DNA of 51,201 nt from CAZPBN01 sp964584935 (lineage in GTDB: Bacteria > Acidobacteriota > Aminicenantia > Aminicenantales > Aminicenantaceae). The stretch is from assembly GCA_964584935.1 (NCBI GenBank), contig CAZPBN010000018.1, forward strand, positions 1-51,201. Reading direction: 5' to 3'. Positions 33,836 through 41,827 of the stretch are shown in pieces. Numbering within the stretch: position 1 is the first letter of the stretch; each line of letters begins with the position of its first letter. The notes under the pieces are model-generated. The model worked only from the letters and a program-made list of their open reading frames with translations, was not told the origin of the DNA and did no database searches. Made by a program: the position numbers and the translations under genes.

Positions 33836-35125
33836 TTAATTTCCTTCATCTGATCCGCTAATATTTTCCAGACCATCCATATAAGGGCGCAAAGCTTCAG
33901 GAACTCGCACAGAACCATCCTCCTGCTGATAACACTCCAAAATGGAACTCACCGTTCTTCCCACTGCCACTCCGGAACCATTGAGAGTGTGAACATATTC
34001 AGGCCTTGACCTTGAATCTCTGCGAAAGCGAATATTCGCCCTTCTCGCTTGAAAATCTTCGCAATTGGTGCAGGATGAAATTTCAACAAAGCTTTGGCGT
34101 TGAGGCAGCCACAATTCAATATCATAAGTTTTTGCACCCGCAAATCCCAGGTCACCGGCACACAATTCAACAACGCGGTAATGAAGTCCTAATCGCTGCA
34201 GGACTTTTTCTGCATCCCGAGTCATCTCTTCCAGCTCTTGATAGGAATTCTCCGGTAAGGAGAAAACCATCAGTTCGATTTTATTGAACTGATGCAAACG
34301 AATAAGTCCGCGGACATCTTTCCCGTAAGAACCGGCTTCCTGACGAAAACAAGGGGTATAGGAAACAAAGCGCTTTGGCAAAGATTCATAATCGAGGATT
34401 TCTTCTCTGTAAAGGTTTGTCAAAGGGACTTCGGCGGTTGGGATCATATACCAGGAATAGCCTCTTAATTTAAAAAGGTCATCCTCGAACTTCGGCAAAT
34501 TTCCTGTTCCCAGCAGACTCTGTTCATTCACAATAAAAGGGGGTATCACTTCGCGATATTTTTTTTTCTCTGTATGAACATCGAGCATAAATTGAATCAA
34601 TGCTCTTTCCAGAAGGGCTCCGGCTCCGAAATACACGGCAAATCGAGCTCCTGTCATTTTCGCTGCTTTTCGAAAATCCAGAATCCCCAGTTTTTTTCCC
34701 ACTTCCCAATGGGGCTCCGGATTGAATGAAAATTCCGGTTTGTCACCGAATGTTCGTATTTCTTTATTATCTTCCGGTGAGCATCCTTCCGGGACCGATT
34801 TATGGGGAATATTAGGAATAGTCAATAAGATATTTCCAATGGAATCATCCAATTCTTTTAACTTGTCTTCCATTTCTTTTACTTCATCAGAAACCTTTTT
34901 CATTTCTGAGATCGCATCTTTGGTGTCTTTCCCTTCTTTCTTTCTTTCCCCGATTAATTTGGATGCTTTGTTTTTTTCCGCTCTCAGTTTTTCCACCTTC
35001 ATCAACAAATTTTTTTTTTCATTCGAGATATTGATGAATTTGGTGAGATCAATGTTCAGTCCGCGGCGCTTCATTTGTTCGACAACAAAATCACTGTTCT
35101 CTAGAACAAATTTCTTATCCAACAT
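33836..35125 (-). CDS. serS: Seryl-tRNA synthetase
   Basis: 429 residues from ATG 35125. The N-terminal coiled-coil arm that grips the tRNA variable arm spans about 30-105 (KKNLLMKVEKLRAEKNKASK). Class II motifs follow: motif 2 in FVSYTPCFRQEAGSYGKDVRGLIRLHQFNKIE, and motif 3 near the C-terminus in LNGSGVAVGRTVSSILE. TAEVPLTNL is the serine-binding motif. A longer in-frame start at 35161 would precede the promoter found at 35133-35161. No ribosome binding site is visible, and the promoter spacing puts transcription start at or next to the ATG, suggesting a leaderless message. Two tRNA-Ser genes lie directly downstream on the same strand. Confidence 0.95.
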   Translation of the reverse strand: MLDKKFVLENSDFVVEQMKRRGLNIDLTKFINISNEKKNLLMKVEKLRAEKNKASKLIGERKKEGKDTKDAISEMKKVSDEVKEMEDKLKELDDSIGNILLTIPNIPHKSVPEGCSPEDNKEIRTFGDKPEFSFNPEPHWEVGKKLGILDFRKAAKMTGARFAVYFGAGALLERALIQFMLDVHTEKKKYREVIPPFIVNEQSLLGTGNLPKFEDDLFKLRGYSWYMIPTAEVPLTNLYREEILDYESLPKRFVSYTPCFRQEAGSYGKDVRGLIRLHQFNKIELMVFSLPENSYQELEEMTRDAEKVLQRLGLHYRVVELCAGDLGFAGAKTYDIELWLPQRQSFVEISSCTNCEDFQARRANIRFRRDSRSRPEYVHTLNGSGVAVGRTVSSILECYQQEDGSVRVPEALRPYMDGLENISGSDEGN

Positions 35126-35132
35126 GGGGCAG

Positions 35133-35161
35133 ATTATATATAAAATAAGGCAAATGAGCAA
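35133..35161 (-). promoter_or_regulatory. Promoter of serS, apparently giving a leaderless mRNA
   Basis: On the minus strand TTGCTC, a 17-base spacer and a perfect TATAAT are followed by seven bases and then the serS ATG. Transcription would start at the A of the start codon. Confidence 0.6.
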
Positions 35162-35234
35162 CCGTTATAAAAAGAAGGGGGCACCCATTTTTAATATTGA
35201 CTTGGGGGATTGTTATAAACTATATTTAAGTGTG

Positions 35235-35768
35235 ATGGAAAAAAAAATTAAGGGATACATTCAAATCTATACAGGTAATGGCAAAGGGAAAACCACTGCA
35301 GCCCTAGGCCTTGCGCTCAGAGCAGCAGGCTATAACAAAACGGTCTTTATTGGGCAGTTTCTTAAAGGACACAGGTACGGCGAGCTTGAATCTCTAAAAA
35401 AACTTGATTCTCTCATCACTATCCAACAATTCGGAAGAACAGGATTTATTCATATGGCCGATAATCCTGATAAAAAAGATATCGAAGCCGCTCAGAAGGG
35501 ATTGAAAACATGTCTCCAGGCAATGATCTCCGGCAAATATGAAATCATCATTCTTGACGAAATCAATGTGGCTCTTTACTTTAACCTTTTAACCGAAAAA
35601 GAAGTTCATGATTTTTTGGATAAAAAGCCGGAATGGGTCGAAGTCATAATGACAGGACGATATTCCCCCTCCTCTCTTATGGAAAGAGCCGATTTAGTTA
35701 CGGAAATGCAGGAAAAGAAACATTATTACACTCAGGGAGTTCAAGCCCGCGACGGCATCGAAAGGTAA
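35235..35768 (+). CDS. cobO: Cob(I)alamin adenosyltransferase, CobA/CobO/BtuR type
   Basis: 177 residues. Adds the adenosyl group of ATP to cobalamin or corrinoids. P-loop GNGKGKTTAALG at 14-25, the FGRTGF stretch, IILDEINVAL Walker B and the C-terminal TGRYSPSSLMERADLVTEM/ KHYYTQGVQARDGIE block are all diagnostic. The open frame runs upstream to 34722 but that part is antisense to serS; ATG 35235 starts the family-like sequence. No B12 riboswitch is seen. It is followed after four bases by a zincin gene. Confidence 0.92.
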   Translation: MEKKIKGYIQIYTGNGKGKTTAALGLALRAAGYNKTVFIGQFLKGHRYGELESLKKLDSLITIQQFGRTGFIHMADNPDKKDIEAAQKGLKTCLQAMISGKYEIIILDEINVALYFNLLTEKEVHDFLDKKPEWVEVIMTGRYSPSSLMERADLVTEMQEKKHYYTQGVQARDGIER

Positions 35769-35772
35769 TAAA

Positions 35773-36141
35773 ATGGAAATCCAAAAGTTTGAAAAGCTGG
35801 TCGAAGAAGCAGTGGACAATATTCCCAAACGATTCGAAAAATACCTTGAGAATATTGTTGTTCTGGTCGAAGAAAACCCCTCGCGGGAAACTTATCAAAA
35901 AACCGGAAGCTCTCCCTTCAGCACTTTATTGGGACTTTATCACGGCGTCCCATTCAAACACAGAGGCCCTTTTTACGGAAATATCCCTCCGGACGTTATT
36001 GTCATATATAAAAATCCAATTGAACAAATTTGTTCCTCGGAAAAAGAGATCAAGAAAAAAGTAAAAGAGGTGGTACTCCATGAAGTAGGGCATTACTTTG
36101 GATTGAGTGAAAAAGAATTAAGACTCATCGAAGAAAGCTGA
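35773..36141 (+). CDS. Minimal zincin-like metallopeptidase (PF06262-type)
   Basis: 122 residues. HEVGH at 103-107 followed by FGLSEKEL is the minimal zincin active site with its third ligand region; the family consists of small soluble proteins of about this length, often called acidobacterial-type metalloproteases. The IPPDVIVIYKNPI strand before the helix matches the family layout. No signal peptide. Only four bases separate it from cobO, so cotranscription is likely; a functional link to cobalamin is not known. Confidence 0.87.
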   Translation: MEIQKFEKLVEEAVDNIPKRFEKYLENIVVLVEENPSRETYQKTGSSPFSTLLGLYHGVPFKHRGPFYGNIPPDVIVIYKNPIEQICSSEKEIKKKVKEVVLHEVGHYFGLSEKELRLIEES

Positions 36142-36221
36142 CCACTTCTTCTGGAATCAATTCAGGTATTCGTTCTGTACTCTTGTCTTTCCGCTTTTTT
36201 CGTAATGACTTTCTTTATAGA

Positions 36222-36502
36222 GAGAGGCTGTGCACCTCGCTCCGACAGCCCTTTCTCTGCGTTATCCTTGTCGTTAGCTCTGGCAAGGTCAATCTGCAGC
36301 ACAAGAAACAACTCTGCTGCCGCTGCTACCTCCCGGTCCTGACGGGGTTCACAGAGAGATCTTTGCACAGAACCCTGACCGTCAACACCACTTGCAAAGA
36401 CACAGACCAGAAAAAAACGCAGCCTCGGCAAGGAATTCAATCCCACTATAGCGGGTTGTAGGTTACAGGGCACCGCTAGCTCCCCATTTAGCACAGCCTT
36501 AT
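36222..36502 (-). ncRNA. ffs: Large signal recognition particle RNA with Alu domain
   Basis: The minus strand reads as a Bacillus-type ~280-nt SRP RNA. The ends pair (AGGCTGTGC at 36499-36491 with GCACAGCCT at 36233-36225). The Alu domain is near-identical to known ones (GGGGAGCTAGCGGTGCCCT, then CCGCTATAG and TTGAATTCC). The conserved GGTGTTGACG is in place. Helix 8 is GTCAGGACCGGGAGGTAGC: against the common version the UCC/GGA stem has become ACC/GGT, a compensatory change, and the tetraloop is GGGA, still GNRA. Open frames on both strands here are shadows of this RNA. Domain IV binds Ffh; the Alu domain can arrest elongation. Confidence 0.95.
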
Positions 36503-36639
36503 ATGACGGTTAGATTGATTCACGGTTTTGTTCCATCCCATCTTATCCTGCTTCAATTGACAAATTGATTCACTTCGCTTTGCCTCTGCTATAACCGTTA
36601 TTCAAGAATCATTCAGGTTCCTATTTATCATAACATAAA

Positions 36640-37530
36640 TCAAAACCGGTAAGCTAGCCCCCCCCTTATCACAAATCCATTCCAAAAACCAGCTTCCACT
36701 CTGGCGTGAAGAAAAGGTATTATTTCTCCTCTCACCCCCACGCAGGTCTGAAGGAGAATCATTATATTCGGAATATTAAACTCAATTTCCTCTTCAAGCT
36801 CCTTAAAACTTTTGGCATCGGAATCTTTGATGATTTCTTCCGGCCCCCCCCAGTAATATCCTCCTGTGTAGTTATAGCTCACCTCCCCTTTAAGAGGTGC
36901 TAAACCCAACCCACACACAAAATAAGGAGTTATCCTTCCTTGCGGTATGAAATCCCATCGAAAACTCAAATTTGAGGAAATAGGAGATAACGTCAAATAA
37001 CCTTCCGCCTCGACCTCAGCATATGAACTGTCATTAAATTCCTGTTTCACAGTGCCCACTATGGAAATATTCATATCCGTCTTTTCTATGGAAATTCCTA
37101 GACTGAAAGATCCTTCTCTTCCTCGGGGATATAACCGGACTTCCAATCCATAATTGCTTCCGCTGGAATCAAAAACAAGCTCATTCTCAAAATCGGATTG
37201 AACCACAGAAAAACCCCTGTTTTCAATCTGGCGAATGATTTCATCCTGGATGGCATCCCCCAATTCCTGGTTCAATGTATTCTCCAGCAATCCTTTGATC
37301 CAATTCAATGTCCAATTCGAATAATGAACTTCAACTTCGAATCTTCCCTCTTCCCATCCTTTTTCTTCTTCTTCCAGAAAATCAAATTGAATGGATTTAT
37401 TTGCTTTAAAAATCGGCTCCGGCGATTCTTGTTCTGCCTGAGCTAATCCAGATAAACAAACGAACAGGAAAAATAGTGCCAAAGAGACAAATCTTCTTGC
37501 TTTTTTTACATGAATGTTCTCATTTTTCAT
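36640..37530 (-). CDS. Exported, probably outer-membrane beta-barrel protein of unknown function
   Basis: 296 residues. A signal peptide ends at SGLAQA-EQ. Residues up to ~130 are mixed, with a helix (LGDAIQDEIIRQIENRG). From there on the sequence alternates strands and glycine turns (YGLEVRLYPRG, SFSLGISIEK, TPYFVCGLGLAP, ARVEAGFWNGFVIRGGLAYRF) and ends in Phe, the outer-membrane insertion signal. No family recognised. ATG 37530 has AGGA about eight bases upstream; a start at 37566 would lengthen the signal peptide implausibly. Confidence 0.7.
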   Translation of the reverse strand: MKNENIHVKKARRFVSLALFFLFVCLSGLAQAEQESPEPIFKANKSIQFDFLEEEEKGWEEGRFEVEVHYSNWTLNWIKGLLENTLNQELGDAIQDEIIRQIENRGFSVVQSDFENELVFDSSGSNYGLEVRLYPRGREGSFSLGISIEKTDMNISIVGTVKQEFNDSSYAEVEAEGYLTLSPISSNLSFRWDFIPQGRITPYFVCGLGLAPLKGEVSYNYTGGYYWGGPEEIIKDSDAKSFKELEEEIEFNIPNIMILLQTCVGVRGEIIPFLHARVEAGFWNGFVIRGGLAYRF

Positions 37531-37580
37531 TTTCTGAATCCTAACCTTATATGGATATTTTGTCAAGTGAATCGCTTCAA

Positions 37581-37688
37581 TCGTAAGACGTCAGACGTGA
37601 GATGATAAGACGTAAGACGTGAGATGAAAGAACAATATAATCGTAAGACGTGAGACGAGAATACGAAGAAATGCATAAGACGTCGATG
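37581..37688. repeat. Degenerate ACGTNAG heptamer repeats (CTYACGT family)
   Basis: Clusters of CGTAAGACGT, CAGACGTGAG and CGTGAGACG units with a 7-base period, the reverse complement of the CTYACGT arrays at 43330-43525 and 46826-46958. No coding potential. Confidence 0.7.
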
Positions 37689-37725
37689 AATAATGTGGGG
37701 GTCTAATGTGGGGGTCTCTAATGTG

Positions 37726-38013
37726 GGGGTCAGACCATTCTATCTAATTGAAATAGAATAAAATCAACTCAAAATAAAGGCATTTTAATACCTTAAAGAG
37801 CCCTTTTAAGGGGCAAAAAATAAAGGCATTTTAATACCTTAAAGAGCCCTTTTAAGGGGCAAAAAAGGTCATTTAAGATAATATTTTCTTTTGCTTTTCA
37901 TATATCTCTTAAAAGTCCTTTTTGGGGGGCAAAATCGATGTTTTAAGGCTAAAAATAAAGCTTTAATTTTAAGTTATTAGTTTACTATCTGCCACTTAGA
38001 ATGGTCCGACCCC
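37726..38013. mobile_element. 288-bp gene-free element with terminal inverted repeats (element A), MITE-like
   Basis: GGGGTCAGACCATTCTA at 37726-37742 is matched by its inverted copy (16 of 17 bases) at 37997-38013. The interior is AT-rich, has no open frame of note, and contains two perfect copies of a 46-base unit plus a block TCTTAAAAG...CTTTTTGG...TTTTAAG. That last arrangement also occurs in the TIR-bounded element at 50959-51195. Three GTGGGGGTC repeats lie just outside the left end. It has the look of a non-autonomous transposable element or a REP-like element; no transposase is near. Confidence 0.55.
37775..37866. repeat. Two perfect tandem copies of a 46-bp unit
   Basis: The unit from TAAAGGCATTTTAATACC to AAGGGGCAAAAAA occurs at 37775-37820 and 37821-37866 without a mismatch. 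Each unit contains the hairpin GCCCTTTTAAGGGGC. The perfect identity implies a recent duplication. It lies inside element A. Confidence 0.85.
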
Positions 38014-38078
38014 GATCCCGGCGATCCCGCTAAGACGTCAGATGAAAAATAATGAGGGAATTTCAATCAACTATTTTA

Positions 38079-38107
38079 TTGACATAAAAAATCATTAATT
38101 GTTATTA
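38079..38107 (+). promoter_or_regulatory. Promoter upstream of the YugP-like peptidase gene
   Basis: TTGACA (38079-38084), 17 bases, TTATTA (38102-38107). The start codon is at 38127, so the leader would be very short (about 13 bases), with AGAGAG as ribosome binding site. Confidence 0.5.
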
Positions 38108-38126
38108 TTAAGCGAAGAGAGACGAA

Positions 38127-38816
38127 ATGTTTTTTTGGGATTACACCATATTTCTTTTGATCCCTCCTTTACTTCTCGCTATCTATGCCAATCATAAAGT
38201 CAAAAGCACTTACAGAAAATACAACAAAAAAACAGCAAATTCACGGCTAACCGGTGCTTCTGTGGCAAAGCATATTCTGAGTCAAAAAAGCATTTCTTCC
38301 GTTAGGATAGAAAAATCAAAAGGACAGATGACAGACCACTACGATCCGCGTAAAAAAGCACTTCGTCTTTCCGACGGAGTTTATAACAGCAGTTCTCTCG
38401 CAGCACTGGGTATAGCCGCCCATGAAACAGGTCATGCTTTTCAGCACAGCACAGGATATTTTCCTCTTCAGATCAGAAATGCGATCTATCCTGTGGTCAA
38501 TTTTGGATCATCCCTGGCTTTTCCCCTGTTTTTTATTGGCTTTATATTCAGCCAAGAAGGACCCAGCATATTGATGGATATAGGCATCTTACTCTTTTCC
38601 GGAGCTGTGGTATTCAGCCTCCTGACTCTTCCTGTAGAATTCAATGCTTCCTACCGGGCAATGGCTCTCTTAAGGGAAGGAAGATATTTAAATGAAAATG
38701 AGCTACAAGGAGCCAAAAAGGTTCTTTCGGCTGCCGCTTTAACCTATGTTGCATCCACTGCCATGGCAATTATGCAGCTTGTCCGCCTTCTCATACTCAG
38801 AGGCTCAAGAGACTGA
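38127..38816 (+). CDS. YugP-family membrane zinc metallopeptidase
   Basis: 229 residues of the Zn_peptidase_2 family (B. subtilis YugP). One N-terminal membrane segment (residues 5-21), zinc motif HETGH at 99-103 with the following FQH, and further hydrophobic segments around 125-165 and near 205-220. A conserved LPVEFNASYRAM motif near 172-183 is typical. The family's physiological substrates are not established; the site faces the membrane. It precedes the exported M14 peptidase by 38 bases and may share its transcript. Confidence 0.88.
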   Translation: MFFWDYTIFLLIPPLLLAIYANHKVKSTYRKYNKKTANSRLTGASVAKHILSQKSISSVRIEKSKGQMTDHYDPRKKALRLSDGVYNSSSLAALGIAAHETGHAFQHSTGYFPLQIRNAIYPVVNFGSSLAFPLFFIGFIFSQEGPSILMDIGILLFSGAVVFSLLTLPVEFNASYRAMALLREGRYLNENELQGAKKVLSAAALTYVASTAMAIMQLVRLLILRGSRD

Positions 38817-38854
38817 CTGCATTTTGTGTAAATAATACGAGAAGGGAGAATTTT

Positions 38855-41464
38855 ATGCTCAAACTAAAAAATTTAAAATTTTGTGTTTTTTTATCTCTTG
38901 GAATTTTTGTTTTACCTTTTCTTTTATCAGCTCAAACATCACCTCATGAATTTCTCAAATTCAAGGTAGGTGCTGACCGCAAGTTGGCTGATTACAATCA
39001 GATAAGCGGCTATTTCCAAAAGCTTGACCAAGAATCCAACAAAATCACAGTTCTCAATATTGGCAAATCGACCCAGGGTGATAAAGATATCATTATGGCA
39101 GTCATCACTTCTGAAGAAAACATGGCAAAATTGGATATGTACAAGAAAATAACCAAATCCTTAAGGGATGCCAGAGAGTTGAGCAAAGAAGATGCGCTGA
39201 AGATGTCAAAAAAGGGAAAACCAATGGTTCTCATCACCTGCAACATTCATTCCACAGAAATCGGTTCTTCCCAGATGGCGATGGAGCTTGCCTATAAACT
39301 GGTCACCGGGGATACTCCTTACGACGCAGACAAAGTTTTGAACGATGTCATTGTTCTCCTTGTTCCCTCCATAAATCCGGATGGCGAACAAATGGTGACA
39401 GAGTGGTATAGAAAATATGTGGGGACAAAATATGAAGGCGGCAGAATGCCATGGCTTTATCATGACTACGCCGGTCATGACAACAACCGGGACTGGTTTA
39501 TGTTCAATCTTTTGGAGACCAGAGCTGTCAGTCAAGTTCTTTATCACGATTGGATCCCCCAGGTTCATATCGATGAACATCAAATGGGTTCCACCGGTGC
39601 CCGTCTTTTCATTCCGCCATTCATGGACCCTCCCATTCCAAACGTCCATCCCCTTCTCTGGCGCGGCGTCAACCTGTGCGGAGCCAATATGTCCTACGAT
39701 CTCCAAAAGAATGGATTCAAAGGCGTTGTGCATGGAAGAAGCTTCACCGGCTGGTGGATCGGAGCCTGCGACGATACATCCTGGCTTCACAATGTGGTGG
39801 GCCTTTTGAGTGAAATGGCATCTGTTAAAATCGCAACCCCTATTTATATTGAACCCAATGAACTTCCGGATTCCTATTATGATAAAAGAATAAACTTTCC
39901 TGATCCCTGGCCAGGAGGCTGGTGGCGGTTGAGAGATATTGTTGATTATGAGCTCACTCTTTCCATGAGTCTTATAAAAACAGCGTATCTTCACAAGGAA
40001 GACTTTTTGTTCAATTTTTACAAAATGAATAAGGATGCCATCGAACACAGAGAGGAAGACGATCCTTTTGCATTTGTCATTCCTTCCACCCAGCGAGACA
40101 TGCCCACAACCTTAAAGATGCTGGATGTTCTCAAGATGGGAGGAGTGGAAATTCACCAAGCCAAAGAACAATTCATCGCTGACGGAAAAAATTATCCACA
40201 AGGTTCTTTTGTCGTGTTGTTATCCCAGCCCTACAGACCCTATGCCCAGGCTTTACTGGAGAAACAAAAATATCCCAACATCCGAAGATACCCCGGAGGA
40301 CCTCCTGTTCCTCCCTATGACAATGCAGGATGGACTCTGCCCCTGCAGATGGGAGTTACTAGTGAGGAGATCGATAATCCCTTTGAAGCCAGTCTGGAAA
40401 AATTGGAAAAGATTTCCTACCCTGACATTTCTTCCCCGGATGAATCGGCATCTTATATCGTTCTTGATTCCAAAGCCAATGTATCCTATTCTGTTGCCTT
40501 CGCACTGCTTAAGGAAAAGGCAGAAATCCATCGTTCGAAAAAAGGAATATCCGGAGAAGGTTTCCATGTCTGCAAAGGAAGTTTTATAATAAAGAATTCA
40601 GCTAAAGTACAGAAAATTCTTCCTTCACTTTTGGATAAATATCATCTGAAAGCCCACACTCTGGAAAACATTGATGAAATCGAAAAGGATCCTCTCAAAT
40701 ACCACAGAGTTGGTCTTTATCGCTCCTGGAACTCGAATATGGATGAAGGCTGGACAAGATATATGCTTGATGATTTGAATATCCCATACGAAACAATACG
40801 AAACAAAGATTTCAAAGGAGAAAAAAAGAAGAAAGCTGACTTGAAATCTAAATATGATGTCATCATCTTTGCCAGTGAAGAGCCCACCCTAATCAAACTC
40901 GGAAAACCGGATCCAAAATCCCGCTGGGCTCGATATTACACCGAAAAACCGCCTAAATATGAGGGAGGCATAGGAAAAGAAGGAATCGAAGCTTTAAAGA
41001 CTTTTGTTAAAGAAGGAGGAATTCTGGTCACTCTCAACGATGCCTGTAATCTGGTCTTTAAGAACTTTAAAGTTCCCGCTTCAAATGGTCTTGAAAATGT
41101 GAACCGGAGTGATTTTTTCTGTCCCACTTCTATTCTGAAAATAAAAGTGAATAACAGCTCTCCTGTTGGTTACGGAATGGCGCCGGAATCAGCGGCTATG
41201 TTTTCAAGAAGTCTCACCATCGATACAAACGTCCCCAGAGGTGAATGGGACAGGAAGGTTGTCGCCAGTTTTCCCCAGGAAGATATACTTTTAAGCGGAT
41301 GGCTCTTAGGAGAAGATCGCATAGCCAGAGAAGCCTGTGTGGTGGATTTAAATCACAAGAAAGGACACATCATTCTGATAGGAATCCGCTGCCAATTCAG
41401 AGCTCAATCCCATGGAACCTACAAATTCCTGTTGAATTCAATGCTTTATCCGGAAACAAATTAA
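38855..41464 (+). CDS. Exported M14-family zinc carboxypeptidase-like protein
   Basis: 869 residues. Signal peptide ends near LLSAQ (about residue 26). The M14 domain starts around 45; the zinc motif HSTE gives H132 and E135, PSINPDGEQM and DNNRDWFMFNLLETR follow, and QVHIDEHQMG carries the third zinc-binding histidine. The remaining ~500 residues contain a GATase-1-like region (FVKEGGILVTLNDACNLV) often found in these large secreted proteins. It should degrade peptides outside the cytoplasm. GGGAG lies upstream of the ATG, and a strong terminator follows at 41490-41530. Confidence 0.88.
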   Translation: MLKLKNLKFCVFLSLGIFVLPFLLSAQTSPHEFLKFKVGADRKLADYNQISGYFQKLDQESNKITVLNIGKSTQGDKDIIMAVITSEENMAKLDMYKKITKSLRDARELSKEDALKMSKKGKPMVLITCNIHSTEIGSSQMAMELAYKLVTGDTPYDADKVLNDVIVLLVPSINPDGEQMVTEWYRKYVGTKYEGGRMPWLYHDYAGHDNNRDWFMFNLLETRAVSQVLYHDWIPQVHIDEHQMGSTGARLFIPPFMDPPIPNVHPLLWRGVNLCGANMSYDLQKNGFKGVVHGRSFTGWWIGACDDTSWLHNVVGLLSEMASVKIATPIYIEPNELPDSYYDKRINFPDPWPGGWWRLRDIVDYELTLSMSLIKTAYLHKEDFLFNFYKMNKDAIEHREEDDPFAFVIPSTQRDMPTTLKMLDVLKMGGVEIHQAKEQFIADGKNYPQGSFVVLLSQPYRPYAQALLEKQKYPNIRRYPGGPPVPPYDNAGWTLPLQMGVTSEEIDNPFEASLEKLEKISYPDISSPDESASYIVLDSKANVSYSVAFALLKEKAEIHRSKKGISGEGFHVCKGSFIIKNSAKVQKILPSLLDKYHLKAHTLENIDEIEKDPLKYHRVGLYRSWNSNMDEGWTRYMLDDLNIPYETIRNKDFKGEKKKKADLKSKYDVIIFASEEPTLIKLGKPDPKSRWARYYTEKPPKYEGGIGKEGIEALKTFVKEGGILVTLNDACNLVFKNFKVPASNGLENVNRSDFFCPTSILKIKVNNSSPVGYGMAPESAAMFSRSLTIDTNVPRGEWDRKVVASFPQEDILLSGWLLGEDRIAREACVVDLNHKKGHIILIGIRCQFRAQSHGTYKFLLNSMLYPETN

Positions 41465-41489
41465 AGTAATACGCACCAACATATAAGTA

Positions 41490-41530
41490 AAAAAAAGGGG
41501 GCATGGAGTGCAAACCATGTCCCCTTTTTC
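41490..41530 (+). terminator. Rho-independent terminator after the M14 peptidase
   Basis: AAAAAGGGGGCATGG, an 8-base loop and CCATGTCCCCTTTTT form a long stem followed by T-rich sequence, 26 bases after the stop codon. The A-run on the 5' side means it can work on both strands. Confidence 0.88.
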
Positions 41531-41665
41531 TATAATTCTATAAAGTTAACCTATTGTACTATCCTGAAGGAACCGATCTCCGCAACAGGCCGCATAGATC
41601 TAAATTGCCCAGTCAAACCGCATAATGCCATAAGCAGAGGCTGGTGCCCGAACATGGCAGAACGA

Positions 41666-41820
41666 CTAAATAGACTAGAATGACTAAACAGACCAGATAG
41701 ACTAGACAGACCAAACAGACTAAATAGACTAGATAGACCACACAGGCAATAATGACGCAATCAACTCAATAAACGCTATTGAGACAAATAACGCAACAAA
41801 CGCATTAAACACAATTGACG
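41666..41820. repeat. Two abutting nonamer repeat arrays
   Basis: 41666-41747 is about nine tandem 9-base units of the GACTAAATA / GACCAGATA type (reverse complement of GTCYATTTR). 41756-41820 is the other nonamer class (AACGCAACA, AACGCATTA; reverse of GCGTTNNTT). They end directly before the glcD stop codon at 41828. A GGTGCCCGAACA block of the hairpin family precedes them. Confidence 0.75.
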
Positions 41821-41827
41821 TGATTAG

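Noticed and set aside
34722..35234. N-terminal extension of the cobalamin adenosyltransferase frame
   Set aside because: It is antisense to serS and unlike any part of the family; the P-loop region starts right after ATG 35235.
35161..35234. B12 riboswitch before cobO
   Set aside because: The spacer is only about 70 bases and has no B12-box-like sequence.
36162..36494. Open frames on both strands at the SRP RNA locus
   Set aside because: The DNA matches the SRP RNA fold and conserved blocks end to end, so the frames are shadows.
37775..37866. CRISPR-like reading of the 46-bp repeats
   Set aside because: The two units abut directly without spacers, and there are no cas genes.
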